Source: JALYNX01 sp963780755
GTDB taxonomy: Bacteria; Actinomycetota; Acidimicrobiia; Spongiisociales; ZC4RG35
DNA length: 64,000 nucleotides
Direction of reading: 5' to 3'
Assembly (NCBI GenBank): GCA_963780755.1
Contig: CAWACX010000001.1
Location: 1,054,001 to 1,118,000 of the forward strand
Shown: positions 36,443 through 45,070 of the stretch, piece by piece
Layout: each line of letters starts with the position of its first letter
Position numbering within the stretch: position 1 is the stretch's first letter
Program-made: the position numbers and the translations under genes
Notes under the pieces: model-generated
Database searches by the model: none
What the model saw: the letters and a program-made list of their open reading frames with translations, nothing else
Told to the model about the DNA's origin: nothing

Positions 36443-37318
36443 TCAGCTCCTGGTGAAGTCCCGGGCCCTGACCCGGGGCCCGAACTTGGGCTCGTGTCCC
36501 AGGGTGTGAAGCAGCCTGACCACCCGGCCCCGGTGAGGGCGGAATGGCTCCAGCAACTCGAGCATCTCATCGTCGGTTCCCCGCGCTCGGCCGGTTAGGT
36601 GGTGCACCACCAAGTGCTTGACGTGGAAGTCGCCGACTTCGACCTGGTCGGGGTCACCGTGAGAGACCACGAGTGTCTTGGCAACCGTCCACAGCCCGAC
36701 ACCCGGATAGCCGCCGAGCTTCTCCGTTGCCTCTCGCACCGGGAGCCCGCCCAGGCCCTCGATGGCATCGTGATCGGCCGCCACCCGGCGCAGGGTCTCC
36801 GCCCGGCGTCGCTCCAGATGAAGCTCGTGATAAGCCCAGTAAGGGGCCGCCGCCATCCGGTCCGGGTCGGGAGGCAGCCGGAGCCCGGGACGGGGGCCCG
36901 GCGCATCATCGGAGAACTCGCGACGGAGGCCGGCGGCTGCCGCCGTCGCCTCGGCACCTGTCACCTTCTGCCCGACGATCGCAGTCACCAATGCGTCGAA
37001 GACCAGGCCCGTCCGGCCAAACCGCAGTCCGGGGTTTCGTCGATGGAGCTCACCGACCACCGGAGCGTCGGTAGCGAAGAGGGTCGGGTCGTCGTCGAGC
37101 CCGGCTATCGAGCCGAGACGGTCGAGCAGCCATGAGCTTCCCTCTCCCCAGGCCTCGCCGACCAGCCCATCTGCGGTGCGGGTGATGCGCAACGCCCCGG
37201 TCCCCTCCGGAGTGCGCGCCGGCATCCACCATCCATCGTCGGCGAACCAGCCGTGGAGGGGACGAAGGGTGCGCTTCAAGTCGAGAGGGACGTCGATCGG
37301 GAGGGTGCGGGAGTCCAT
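36443..37318 (-). CDS. DNA-3-methyladenine glycosylase II-like protein (HhH-GPD)
   Basis: 291 aa. The HhH motif LGGYPGVGLWTVAKTL (residues ~201-216) and the catalytic Asp230 in VEVGDFHVKHLV identify the AlkA/OGG superfamily. The usual LxxQQVS helix is replaced by AIVGQKVTG. It probably excises alkylated or oxidised purines in base-excision repair. It begins 3 nt after the xylulokinase stop. It is the first of two HhH glycosylase domains in this window. Confidence 0.85.
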   Translation of the reverse strand: MDSRTLPIDVPLDLKRTLRPLHGWFADDGWWMPARTPEGTGALRITRTADGLVGEAWGEGSSWLLDRLGSIAGLDDDPTLFATDAPVVGELHRRNPGLRFGRTGLVFDALVTAIVGQKVTGAEATAAAAGLRREFSDDAPGPRPGLRLPPDPDRMAAAPYWAYHELHLERRRAETLRRVAADHDAIEGLGGLPVREATEKLGGYPGVGLWTVAKTLVVSHGDPDQVEVGDFHVKHLVVHHLTGRARGTDDEMLELLEPFRPHRGRVVRLLHTLGHEPKFGPRVRARDFTRS

Positions 37319-37320
37319 CC

Positions 37321-38742
37321 CTAGCCCGAGACCAGGTCTCTCACCTCTCGGATCCGGTCCATGGTGTCGCCGGCGGGGCGACTGGGGTCGACCATCGGCC
37401 CGTCGACGGTGGACCACGCCTCGGCGACGTCGGAGCAGGGCTTGCCGCTGAGCATGGAAGCTGCCTGGATCGCCGCACCCATCGCCACCGGCTCCTCGAT
37501 GTCCGGGACTACCAGCCGGCGCTGGGAGAGATCGGCGATGACCCGCTGCCATGCCTTTCCCTTGGCACCCCCGCCGATGAGTATCAGCGGGGCGTTGTCC
37601 GGGATCCCGGAGCCGGCCGCGGAGATTGCAGACATCGCGTCGAGGAGTGAGGCCGCAGCGCCTTGATAGGCCGCGAGCAGGATCTCCTCCGGCTTGGTGT
37701 GGTGCCGGAGGCCGTGGATACTCCCCGCGGCATCGGGCAGGTTCGGGGTTCGCTCGCCATCGAGATAGGGAAGCACTATTACATCGGTGGTCTCGGCGAT
37801 TTGGTCGCGATCGAGACCAAGCCACCCCGAATAGCGATCGACCGCAAGGGTGCAATTGAGAGTGGCTGCCAGCGGCAAGAAACCACGATCGGCGGTGGCG
37901 AACCCCGCCACCACGCCACTGGGGTCGACGATGCGTGAGTCGGAGACGGCATAGATGGTGCCCGACGTCCCCAGGCTCATGACCGGACGTCCCGGACGCA
38001 GCCCCAAGCCGAGAGCGGCTCCCATGTTGTCACCGGTGCCACCAGCGACCGGCACGCCCGCCGGCACCCCGATCGCCGATGCCGCCGCTGCATCCACCTC
38101 CCCGGCCGGCGCCCCCGGGGAGACGACAGCGGGAAGCATCCGCTCATCGAGACGGACCAACTCGAGGGCCTCACTGGCGTAGGCCTCGGTCGCAGACGAC
38201 CACCAGCCGGTGCCCGAGGCATCGCCGCGGTCGGTCGCATGCTCGCCGGTGAGCCGGTATGTGAGGTAGTCGTGGGGTAGGAGCACCTTCTTCGTTGCCC
38301 CGGCAACCCCCGGCTCGTTCTCCAACAGCCACTGCCACTTCGAGATAGTGAACGACGCAACCGGGACCACACCGATGCGCTCCGCCCACGTGACAGCGCC
38401 CCAGGTCTCGGTGAGCCGGGCGGCCTGTGGTGCCGATCGGGTGTCGTTCCAAAGCATCGAGGGCCGGAGCGGCTCGCCGGCGGAATCGAGGACGACCAGG
38501 CCGTGCTGCTGACCGGCAATGGAGATGGCAAGGACCTCGGGGGCCCTGCCGGTCGCGGCCATCGCCTCGGCAAGGGCACGCCACCAGACCGCGGGATCCG
38601 TCTCCCGGGCGCCACCGATGCCGGTGACTTCGTGCTCCGCTCTTCCCTGGGCGACAACCCGGCCCGACTCGAGGTCCACGACCAGGACCTTCGTGGATTG
38701 AGTGGAGCAGTCCACCCCGGCGACGAGACCGGACAGCGCCAT
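37321..38742 (-). CDS. xylB: Xylulokinase
   Basis: 473 aa FGGY kinase phosphorylating D-xylulose. It has the N-terminal GVDCSTQSTKVLVVDLESG, the hallmark SIAGQQHGLVVLD, LWNDTRSAPQAA, and the C-terminal LILIGGGAKGKAWQRVIADL. AGQQHG is the motif that separates xylulokinases from other FGGY kinases. It is coupled to the upstream Gfo/Idh/MocA gene by a TGATG overlap, which suggests a sugar or polyol degradation pair. No transporter or xylA is adjacent. Confidence 0.9.
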   Translation of the reverse strand: MALSGLVAGVDCSTQSTKVLVVDLESGRVVAQGRAEHEVTGIGGARETDPAVWWRALAEAMAATGRAPEVLAISIAGQQHGLVVLDSAGEPLRPSMLWNDTRSAPQAARLTETWGAVTWAERIGVVPVASFTISKWQWLLENEPGVAGATKKVLLPHDYLTYRLTGEHATDRGDASGTGWWSSATEAYASEALELVRLDERMLPAVVSPGAPAGEVDAAAASAIGVPAGVPVAGGTGDNMGAALGLGLRPGRPVMSLGTSGTIYAVSDSRIVDPSGVVAGFATADRGFLPLAATLNCTLAVDRYSGWLGLDRDQIAETTDVIVLPYLDGERTPNLPDAAGSIHGLRHHTKPEEILLAAYQGAAASLLDAMSAISAAGSGIPDNAPLILIGGGAKGKAWQRVIADLSQRRLVVPDIEEPVAMGAAIQAASMLSGKPCSDVAEAWSTVDGPMVDPSRPAGDTMDRIREVRDLVSG

Positions 38743-39770
38743 CAGCCTGAGTCGGAGTCGGCGACGATCCGTTCCATCACGACCATGTTCGCCACCGCGT
38801 CGGAGGGAGGCGTCGGCACCGGGGTGTTCTCCCGTATCGCCCTCGAGAAGGCGTCTGCCTGGATGCCGTATTGATCGGCCGCCGCGAACTCGTGGATTTC
38901 GACGCCGGGATCGGTCGGCGGGTCGCCACCGGCGTAGTGGAAGAACCTGGTCGGCCGGTCCGGAGGGATATTGAAGGGGATCTCGATCTCGAGTCGTCCG
39001 CTGGTACCCACGATCGAAACGCTCTGCGAGTCTTCGATCTGGGTGGAGCAGGTGAAGGTTGCTTGTCGGCCGCCGAAGTCGAGCACCGCGGAAGTCAGGA
39101 AGTCGGTTCCGAAGTCGGGATCGCGCCGGACTACCGACTTGACTCCTGTTGGCTCCGACCCGAACAGCAGCCGCGCCACGTTCACCGGATAGCAACCGAT
39201 GTCCATGAGGGCGCCGCCGCCGAACTCGGCGATGTTCCGGATGTTCTCGGGGTCGACGTTGCGGTAGGAAAAGAACGACTGCACCGCGAGCAACTCGCCG
39301 ATGCCGCCGGTATCGACGATTCGCTTCGCTTCGACCCACGTCGGATGGAGGCGGTACATGAATGCCTCCATCAATTTGACCCCGGCCTCCTCGCAGAAGT
39401 CGACCATTTCCTGGGCCTGAGCGCTGCTCATCGCCAGTGGCTTCTCGCAGAGAATGTGCTTGCCGGCCGCCGCCGCATTCATCGTCCACTCGGCGTGCAG
39501 GTGGTTGGGCAACGGTATGTAGACCGCCTCGATATCGGCATCGGCCAGGAGTGCTTCGTAACTCCCGTAGGCACGCTCGATCCCGAGTTCAGGAGCGGCG
39601 TCTTCGGCCTTTCCCGCCGTCCGGGAGGCGATGGCCAGCACCGAGCTCGACTGCGAAGCCTGGGTCGCCGGTATCACCTTGTGCACCGCGATCCCGGCTA
39701 CGCCGAGCACTCCCCAGGAGACTCGGGGCGCGACTGACTCGTAGTTGGTGATGCTGGGCGTTGACGTCAT
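38742..39770 (-). CDS. Gfo/Idh/MocA family oxidoreductase
   Basis: 342 aa. The Rossmann region WGVLGVAGIAVHKVIPA, the family signature HILCEKPLAMSSAQAQEM and the catalytic His segment GGGALMDIGCYPVNVARLLFG place it with NAD(P)-dependent dehydrogenases acting on sugars (trans-dihydrodiol dehydrogenase/xylose dehydrogenase subgroup). The pairing with xylulokinase favours a pentose or polyol substrate, but this is inference. A -10-like TAGCCT lies about 24 nt upstream. Confidence 0.88.
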   Translation of the reverse strand: MTSTPSITNYESVAPRVSWGVLGVAGIAVHKVIPATQASQSSSVLAIASRTAGKAEDAAPELGIERAYGSYEALLADADIEAVYIPLPNHLHAEWTMNAAAAGKHILCEKPLAMSSAQAQEMVDFCEEAGVKLMEAFMYRLHPTWVEAKRIVDTGGIGELLAVQSFFSYRNVDPENIRNIAEFGGGALMDIGCYPVNVARLLFGSEPTGVKSVVRRDPDFGTDFLTSAVLDFGGRQATFTCSTQIEDSQSVSIVGTSGRLEIEIPFNIPPDRPTRFFHYAGGDPPTDPGVEIHEFAAADQYGIQADAFSRAIRENTPVPTPPSDAVANMVVMERIVADSDSG

Positions 39771-39869
39771 CCGGTGATTTCCGACAGGGCGGGCAGGCTA
39801 ACCAAACGGAAAGGCCCGCCGAGGCCGGCTGATCTTTCCGACTAGGAGTCGGCACACGGCACTGGCACA

Positions 39870-40052
39870 GTCGCCCGCCACGCCGCGGCATCGGTGGCCG
39901 ACCGGGTCGTGCTCCTGTCAGACGGCTCCGCCGTGGCTATGGGTGAGCCTTCGGCGGTCTTCGCCGATTCCTTGCTCTCAGAGGTCTTCGGCCATCCGAT
40001 CTCGGTGGTGCCTCATCCCTTCCAGGACGGTCCCCTCATAGTCCTGAGCTGA
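39870..40052 (+). pseudogene. Relic of an iron/cobalamin-type ABC transporter ATPase (C-terminal ~60 codons)
   Basis: An open frame without a start encodes VARHAAASVADRVVLLSDG, then SAVAMGEPSAVFADSLLSEVF and ISVVPHPFQDGPLIVLS before TGA. This is the tail that follows the H-loop in FecE/BtuD/HmuV-type ATPases. Walker A, signature and Walker B are absent, with a TAG upstream at 39843. It fills the 294-bp gap between the oxidoreductase and a lipoprotein gene, which otherwise holds nothing recognisable. Degraded remnant by inference. Confidence 0.65.
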
Positions 40053-40064
40053 GAGTCGCCGCGC

Positions 40065-40766
40065 TCAGACGGCGGGCGGAGACACCGCTCCGGCCGCTCC
40101 CACATCGCTCACCGAGGTGACTACGGAAGCGGTGTCGGCCCCCCACGGAGCCTGGTAGCTGATCTGATTGATCAGGCCCCCGACGATGAGGATGCTGACC
40201 CTCGCCCCTGCCGCCGGCCCGGCGGCCGGCCCCAAAGTTGCCAGCACGGTCCGGCTGTTTTCCCCTGTGGCGTCGAGTGTCAACTCGGTGGCATCGCTGA
40301 GGCCGATCAGCGGAGGGCCGACCGGGGCCTCGCCCTCGAGGACCGACCACTCCTCATCGGGCCCGGTGACCCACTCCCCCTCCGGCGTGCGGATGTAGGA
40401 CACCGCTGAGGAACCGGCGGCGATCTCCGCAGCCACCGACTCCCCGTCCACCACTCCCTGAATCGTGGTGACCTGGGTGTCCCCGACCGATACCACCGAC
40501 TCAAAGCGATAGTTGACCGATGAGGCGGCGAGGGCCTCCTGGAACACCGCCGCCACGTCAACGGGCTGGGTGGTGGGGGCCACAGCCGCAGTCGAACTCA
40601 CCGCGAGGTTTGTGGTGGTGGTCGGGCCGATGGTGGTCGCTGCACTGCTGTCCGTGACCGCCCCATCGGAGCACCCTGCCATTACGACCATGGCGAGGAC
40701 GAGAAGTTGGAGGGCCCACCTGGCGGGCCCTCCAACCGACTGGCTGTGACCGAGACGCTCAGTCAC
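40065..40766 (-). CDS. Putative lipoprotein, LppX/LolA-like
   Basis: 233 aa. The signal peptide ends in the lipobox VVMAGC (about Cys32), followed by a Thr/Ala linker. The domain has a VNYRFESVVSVGDTQVTTIQGVVDGES start and a C-terminal ILIVGGLINQISYQAP strand, giving a LolA/LppX-like beta architecture; this is tentative. It begins with GTG only 5 nt after the Asp/Arg-rich protein's stop. A perfect inverted repeat (40707-40735) lies inside its signal-peptide codons. Confidence 0.7.
   Translation of the reverse strand: MTERLGHSQSVGGPARWALQLLVLAMVVMAGCSDGAVTDSSAATTIGPTTTTNLAVSSTAAVAPTTQPVDVAAVFQEALAASSVNYRFESVVSVGDTQVTTIQGVVDGESVAAEIAAGSSAVSYIRTPEGEWVTGPDEEWSVLEGEAPVGPPLIGLSDATELTLDATGENSRTVLATLGPAAGPAAGARVSILIVGGLINQISYQAPWGADTASVVTSVSDVGAAGAVSPPAV
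40707..40735. repeat. Perfect 11-bp inverted repeat inside the lipoprotein signal sequence
   Basis: TTGGAGGGCCC and GGGCCCTCCAA flank a 7-nt loop. On the minus strand it follows the upstream gene's stop by about 37 nt, so it could act as an intercistronic hairpin while also coding for part of the signal peptide. No T-tract follows. Confidence 0.6.
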
Positions 40767-40771
40767 CCGAA

Positions 40772-41755
40772 TCAGTCTCGATCGCCGTCATCGCCACCGC
40801 GGTCGTCGTCGTCATCGTCGTCGCCACGCCCGCGGTCATCGTCGTCGTCATCATCGTCATCGTCACCACGATCCCGACCTCGATCGCGGTCGTCGTCATC
40901 GTCGTCGTCCCAACGATCGCCCGATGACGCGGCAGCCACCTCGTCATCGTCACGGTCGCGGTCGTCATCGTCATCGTCATCGCGGTCGTCGCGATCGCCC
41001 CGGTCGTCGTCGCACCTGACGTGGCTCTTGGAGTCGAGCGTCACCGCGAGCTTCACTTTGAGCTCGCTTTCCTCGTCATCGTCGTCGTCGTCGAATCGCG
41101 CCGAGGCATGGAAGTTCACCCTCGCCTCGTCCTCGCCATTCGACAGCTTGACGCTGATCTTGAACTTGGACTTCTCGTCCCCGGCCTTGACCCTGGGCTC
41201 ACCGATCTCGGCAGTCACGCCCGCAGGCAGGCCGATTTCACCGATCGTGATCGTTGGGTTGTTCCCGTCCCACGACACGGTGTAGGGGATGGTCACGACA
41301 CCGGTGCCGAACACATCAGCTGACCAGGATCCCGGCCCGGTGACATCTGCGGTGGCGTCGGCCGTGACCGTGGTCTTCACCCCGGCAGCCCGCTCTCCAT
41401 CATCGCCTTTGTCCTTCGAGTAGGACTTGACGACCACCTGGGTGTCGCCATCAGCGAGCAGAAACACGACCTTGTGGTCACCTTCCTTGACGATGGTGGC
41501 ACCGGAAGGGTCGAGCGCGACCTGGGTGATGGTCCCCGCGTCGTCCCTGGTGAGCGAAACGGTCAGACCCGAGCCCAGCACCGGAAGCACGGAGGTGACC
41601 TCGGTCACCGGCGGTGGTGGTGGAGTGGCCGGCGATTCGGTCGCTCCCTCTTCGGGCTTGGCCTCTTCCTGGGCCTGCGCAATTCCTGGCAGTGCGGCGA
41701 CGACGGCCAGCGCCATCGTGGCCAAGATCATCTTCCGTCGGTAGCGGAACCCCAT
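40772..41755 (-). CDS. Secreted protein with long Asp/Arg-rich low-complexity tail
   Basis: 327 aa. Sec signal peptide about residues 1-28 (cleavage after AQA), then a Pro-rich spacer and a beta-rich region (residues ~50-240) containing TVSWDGNNPTITIGEIGLPAG. A tail of about 90 residues is made almost wholly of Asp runs and Arg-Asp pairs, interrupted by EVAAASSGDRW. The codons are chiefly GAC/GAT/CGG/CGC, so the DNA is a near-tandem gay/cgn tract. AAGGAGG precedes the ATG by 8 nt. I do not recognise the family. Calcium or cation binding is plausible. Confidence 0.75.
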   Translation of the reverse strand: MGFRYRRKMILATMALAVVAALPGIAQAQEEAKPEEGATESPATPPPPPVTEVTSVLPVLGSGLTVSLTRDDAGTITQVALDPSGATIVKEGDHKVVFLLADGDTQVVVKSYSKDKGDDGERAAGVKTTVTADATADVTGPGSWSADVFGTGVVTIPYTVSWDGNNPTITIGEIGLPAGVTAEIGEPRVKAGDEKSKFKISVKLSNGEDEARVNFHASARFDDDDDDEESELKVKLAVTLDSKSHVRCDDDRGDRDDRDDDDDDDRDRDDDEVAAASSGDRWDDDDDDDRDRGRDRGDDDDDDDDDDRGRGDDDDDDDRGGDDGDRD

Positions 41756-41809
41756 AGGCGATACCTCCTTGGTTGGGGTTTCCGCCGCCCTACCCCCCGA
41801 TCGGGTGTG

Positions 41810-42754
41810 TCATACCCGGCCGGCACCTCCGAACAGCGCCGAGGTCCCGCGCCATACGAAGCGAACCCCGATCACGAGCACAGCCAGCGCGGCGGGAGCC
41901 GCCATCACTTGCAGAGCGATCCGCGAGTTGTACACCAGGAGGAGGAAGGCTCCCACCCAGGCCGCGGCCAGCAGCCAGACCGTGAGCGTCGGCTTCGGTC
42001 CAATCCGGGAGCGGGCGAGCTCCGCGCCGCTGGCCGGGGCGATCCTGGCCCACAACGCGACGGGAAACACGACCAGCGAGAGCGCGATTGCGATCCCGAG
42101 AGCCACGGGGTGATCCTCCAACTGGGAAAAGACCCATACCAGGACCGAGAAGCTGGTCACTGCAAAGACCAACCCGGCGACGACTCGACGGACGGCGAAG
42201 TGGCGGTCGAGTTCCGCCGCTTCATCAGGCGCGCATGCTGCTTCGATCGCAGCCAGGTAGCGCCGGTTGGTCAGGTCCTGAAGGCGCCGGCCGATGGGAC
42301 CGGAGAGCCTGGCGAGCCAGGTGGCAGGGCGGGAGAACGAAGCAATCCGCAGCCTCACCGCGTCATCGCCATCCAATGACAGTTCGAAACGGACCTCACC
42401 CCTCTCCGGGTGGCCTTCCACCGTCCCGTAGGCGAATCCGGTGCGGTCTGCCTCTTCGATGGTGTACACGACCCGACAGGGTGCGGCGATGCGGAACGGG
42501 CCGATCCCGATGCCCAGGGTGAACTCCGAGTCGGGCGCGACACGTGTTGGCCCGCTGCGGACGCTGAGACCTGCTCTGCGTTGCATTCCGAGAGTCAGGA
42601 GACACTCCGTCGCCGCGTCGTATTGAGAGCGACCCGAGCCCACCACCCAGGTCTGGTCGATCACGCGGTAGCCGTCAGGCAGGACCACTCCATCGAGGGA
42701 TCGGGTGAGCCCTACTTCCGGATAGGTGAATCGGGCCGACGTATGAGCCTTCAC
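41810..42754 (-). CDS. DUF1990 domain fused to a C-terminal membrane region
   Basis: 314 aa. The first ~185 residues fit DUF1990 (FTYPEVGLTRS, GPFRIAAPCRVVYTIEEADRTGFAYGTVEGHPERGE, ASFSRPATWLARLSGPIGRRLQDLTNRRYL). Four hydrophobic helices follow (for example VAGLVFAVTSFSVLVWVF and LTVWLLAAAWVGAFLLLVY). DUF1990 proteins are normally soluble and about 200 aa, so the membrane extension is unusual. The GTG start overlaps the preceding ALDH-like gene (GTGA), placing it in the deoC-ALDH transcript. Function unknown. Confidence 0.78.
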   Translation of the reverse strand: MKAHTSARFTYPEVGLTRSLDGVVLPDGYRVIDQTWVVGSGRSQYDAATECLLTLGMQRRAGLSVRSGPTRVAPDSEFTLGIGIGPFRIAAPCRVVYTIEEADRTGFAYGTVEGHPERGEVRFELSLDGDDAVRLRIASFSRPATWLARLSGPIGRRLQDLTNRRYLAAIEAACAPDEAAELDRHFAVRRVVAGLVFAVTSFSVLVWVFSQLEDHPVALGIAIALSLVVFPVALWARIAPASGAELARSRIGPKPTLTVWLLAAAWVGAFLLLVYNSRIALQVMAAPAALAVLVIGVRFVWRGTSALFGGAGRV

Positions 42755-43599
42755 AGGCCCTTGGGGTGCCACACCGTCTTCGTCTCGGTGAAAGCGGCGA
42801 TCCGGTAGGGGCTTTGACCTTCCCCATTGTTGCTGGGCACCACCACCCGCTTCACGTTGTGCACCGCCCCCTGCTGCACCCTGAGCACCTGGTCGGGCGT
42901 GGCCCCGCCGGCATCAACGGCGTTGACGTCCATGTGGTCGGCCAGCCACGGGATGAGCTCGTCCTTGAGCCCGGTGAGCACGTTGACCACCCCGCCGGGG
43001 ACGTCCGAGCTGTTGAGAGCCTCGGTGAAGGTGATCGCCGGCATCGGATGACGCTCGGAGGCGAGGACCACCGCGGTGTTGCCCGGCACCAGGACCGGGG
43101 CGAGGCGGGAGACCAGGCCCAACAGGGAAGGCTCCTCGGGGGCGATCACCCCGACCACCCCGGTGGGCTCAGGCGACGAGATGTTGAAGAAGGGCCCAGC
43201 CACCGGGTTGAGGTTGCCGTAGATCTGAGCGAACTTGTCGGCCCATCCCGCGTACCAGACCATGCGATCGATGGCGGCTGCCACCTCGGCCTCGGCGGCG
43301 CGCTTGGCGAGGCCCGTGGCCTGTAACTGCTCGACGAAGGTCCCACCCCGGTCCTCGAGGGTCTCCGCGACCCGGTACAGAACCTGGCCCCGGTTGTAGC
43401 CGCTGGTCCCTGCCCAGCCGTCTCCCGCCTCCCGGGCCACCCGGACCGCATCACGCAGGTCCTTGCGGCTTCCCTGGGCCACCCGAGCAAGCACCTCACC
43501 GTCGCTGTCGAGGGCCGGGTAAGAGCGTCCGGACTCGGAGCGGGGAAACTTGCCGCCGATGTAGAGCTTGTAGGTCTTGCGGACTTCGAGTCGGCTCAT
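42751..43599 (-). CDS. Truncated ALDH-fold protein lacking the catalytic domain (ALDH16 C-terminal-half-like)
   Basis: 282 aa. Aldehyde dehydrogenase N-terminal (cofactor) domain only: YKLYIGGKFPRSESGRSY, WAGTSGYNRGQVLYRVAE, PTGVVGVIAPEEPSLLGLVSRLAPVLVPGNTAVV and VLTGLKDELIPWLADH. It ends soon after, without the catalytic Cys or the FGPV region. Such incomplete domains form the second half of ALDH16 proteins. Here the domain is a separate gene whose ATG overlaps the stop of the complete ALDH (ATGA). It is probably a structural partner of that enzyme. Confidence 0.85.
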   Translation of the reverse strand: MSRLEVRKTYKLYIGGKFPRSESGRSYPALDSDGEVLARVAQGSRKDLRDAVRVAREAGDGWAGTSGYNRGQVLYRVAETLEDRGGTFVEQLQATGLAKRAAEAEVAAAIDRMVWYAGWADKFAQIYGNLNPVAGPFFNISSPEPTGVVGVIAPEEPSLLGLVSRLAPVLVPGNTAVVLASERHPMPAITFTEALNSSDVPGGVVNVLTGLKDELIPWLADHMDVNAVDAGGATPDQVLRVQQGAVHNVKRVVVPSNNGEGQSPYRIAAFTETKTVWHPKGL

Positions 43600-45068
43600 G
43601 ACTCATCCCAGTCGAGATAGGAGAGCAAGCCGTGCCGTCCCCCTTCGCGGCCGAAGCCCGACTCCTTGTACCCGCCGAACGGCGAGGCAGGGTCGAACTT
43701 GTTGTAGGTGTTGGCCCAGACCACCCCGGCCTTCAGGCGGTCGGCCATCCACAGGATCCGCGAGCCCTTGGAGGTCCAGACCCCGGCTGACAGGCCATAG
43801 GGGGTGTTGTTCGCCTTCTCCACCGCCTCCTCCGGAGTGCGAAAGGACAAGATCGACAGCACCGGGCCGAAGATCTCCTCCTGGGCGATCCGGTGCGACT
43901 GGGCGACGTTGGTGAACAGCGTCGGCTTGAAGAAGAACCCGCGCTCGGGGAGGACGCAGTCGGGCTGGAACATCTCGGCGCCCTCGTCAAGGCCGGACTC
44001 GACCAACTCGTTGATCTTCTCCAATTGCGCCCGGCTGTTGATCGCCCCGACGTCGGTGTTCTTGTCCATCGGGTCCCCGACCCGCAGGGTGGCGAGGCGG
44101 CGCTTGAGCTTGTCCACGAACCGGTCGTGGATGCTCTCCTGGACCAAGAGCCTGCTCCCGGCACAACAAACATGGCCCTGATTGAAGAAGATCCCGTTGA
44201 TAACCCCTTCGATCGCCTGGTCGAGCGGGGCATCGTCGAAGATGACATGGGCTGCCTTTCCCCCGAGCTCGAGGGTCAGCTTCTTGTGACTGCCCGCGAG
44301 TTGGCTCTGGATCAGCTTCCCCACCGCAGTGGACCCGGTGAACGCAACCTTGTCCACGTCGGGATGACCCACCACCGCAGCGCCGGTCCCTCCCGCGCCG
44401 GTAAGCACATTGAGCACCCCCGGGGGAAGGCCCGCCTCGCTTGCGATCTGGGCGACGATCAGCGCCGTCAGCGGCGTGGTCTCCGCGGGCTTGAGGACCA
44501 CCGTGTTTCCCGCAGCGAGAGCCGGTGCGACCTTCCAGGCCAACATGAGCAGCGGGAAGTTCCAGGGGATGACCTGCCCGGCGACACCCAGCGGCTTGGG
44601 GCGGATGCCGGGAAAGGCGTATTCCAGCTTGTCGGCCCAGCCCGCGTAGTAGAAGAAATGGCCGGCCACGAGGGGAAGGTCCACGTCGCGGGCTTCCTTG
44701 ATCGGCTTCCCGCCGTCGAGGGTCTCCAGAACCGCCAGCTCTCGTGACCGCTCCTGGATCATGCGGGCGATGCGGAAGATGTACTTGGCGCGCTCCGGGG
44801 CCCCCATCGGGCCCCACACCTCGGTGAAGGCCCGCCGTGCCGCCTCGACCGCAAGGTCGACGTCCTCGGGGCCGGCTTCGGCCACCTCGGCCAACTTCTC
44901 CTCGTTGGCCGGATTGATGGTCGGGAAGTGCTTGCCCGACTTCGGCGCTACGAACTCGCCGTCGATGAAGAGGCCGTAACGGTCGTCGATGGTGGCGAGG
45001 TCTGTCGACTCGCGGGAACCCGCGTACTCCCAGCGCAGCGGGACGGTGGTAGCGATCTCTGAAGCCAC
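43596..45068 (-). CDS. Aldehyde dehydrogenase, catalytic partner (ALDH16 N-terminal-half-like)
   Basis: 490 aa. It has the NAD motif IPWNFPLLMLAWKVAPALAAGNTVVLKPAE, FTGSTAVGKLIQ, catalytic Glu in TLELGGKAAHVIFDDA, nucleophile Cys in NQGHVCCAGSRLL, and the EEIFGPVLS segment. It oxidises aldehydes with NAD(P)+. Directly downstream of deoC, it is well placed to convert acetaldehyde released from deoxyribose-5-phosphate to acetate. Together with the next gene it equals one ALDH16 polypeptide in length (490 + 282 aa). GTG or ATG start within 3 nt of the deoC stop. Confidence 0.93.
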   Translation of the reverse strand: MASEIATTVPLRWEYAGSRESTDLATIDDRYGLFIDGEFVAPKSGKHFPTINPANEEKLAEVAEAGPEDVDLAVEAARRAFTEVWGPMGAPERAKYIFRIARMIQERSRELAVLETLDGGKPIKEARDVDLPLVAGHFFYYAGWADKLEYAFPGIRPKPLGVAGQVIPWNFPLLMLAWKVAPALAAGNTVVLKPAETTPLTALIVAQIASEAGLPPGVLNVLTGAGGTGAAVVGHPDVDKVAFTGSTAVGKLIQSQLAGSHKKLTLELGGKAAHVIFDDAPLDQAIEGVINGIFFNQGHVCCAGSRLLVQESIHDRFVDKLKRRLATLRVGDPMDKNTDVGAINSRAQLEKINELVESGLDEGAEMFQPDCVLPERGFFFKPTLFTNVAQSHRIAQEEIFGPVLSILSFRTPEEAVEKANNTPYGLSAGVWTSKGSRILWMADRLKAGVVWANTYNKFDPASPFGGYKESGFGREGGRHGLLSYLDWDES

Positions 45069-45070
45069 GA

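Noticed and set aside
40772..41030. Tandem-repeat or CRISPR-like array in the gay/cgn tract
   Set aside because: No spacer-repeat periodicity; it is low-complexity coding sequence in frame with a secreted protein.
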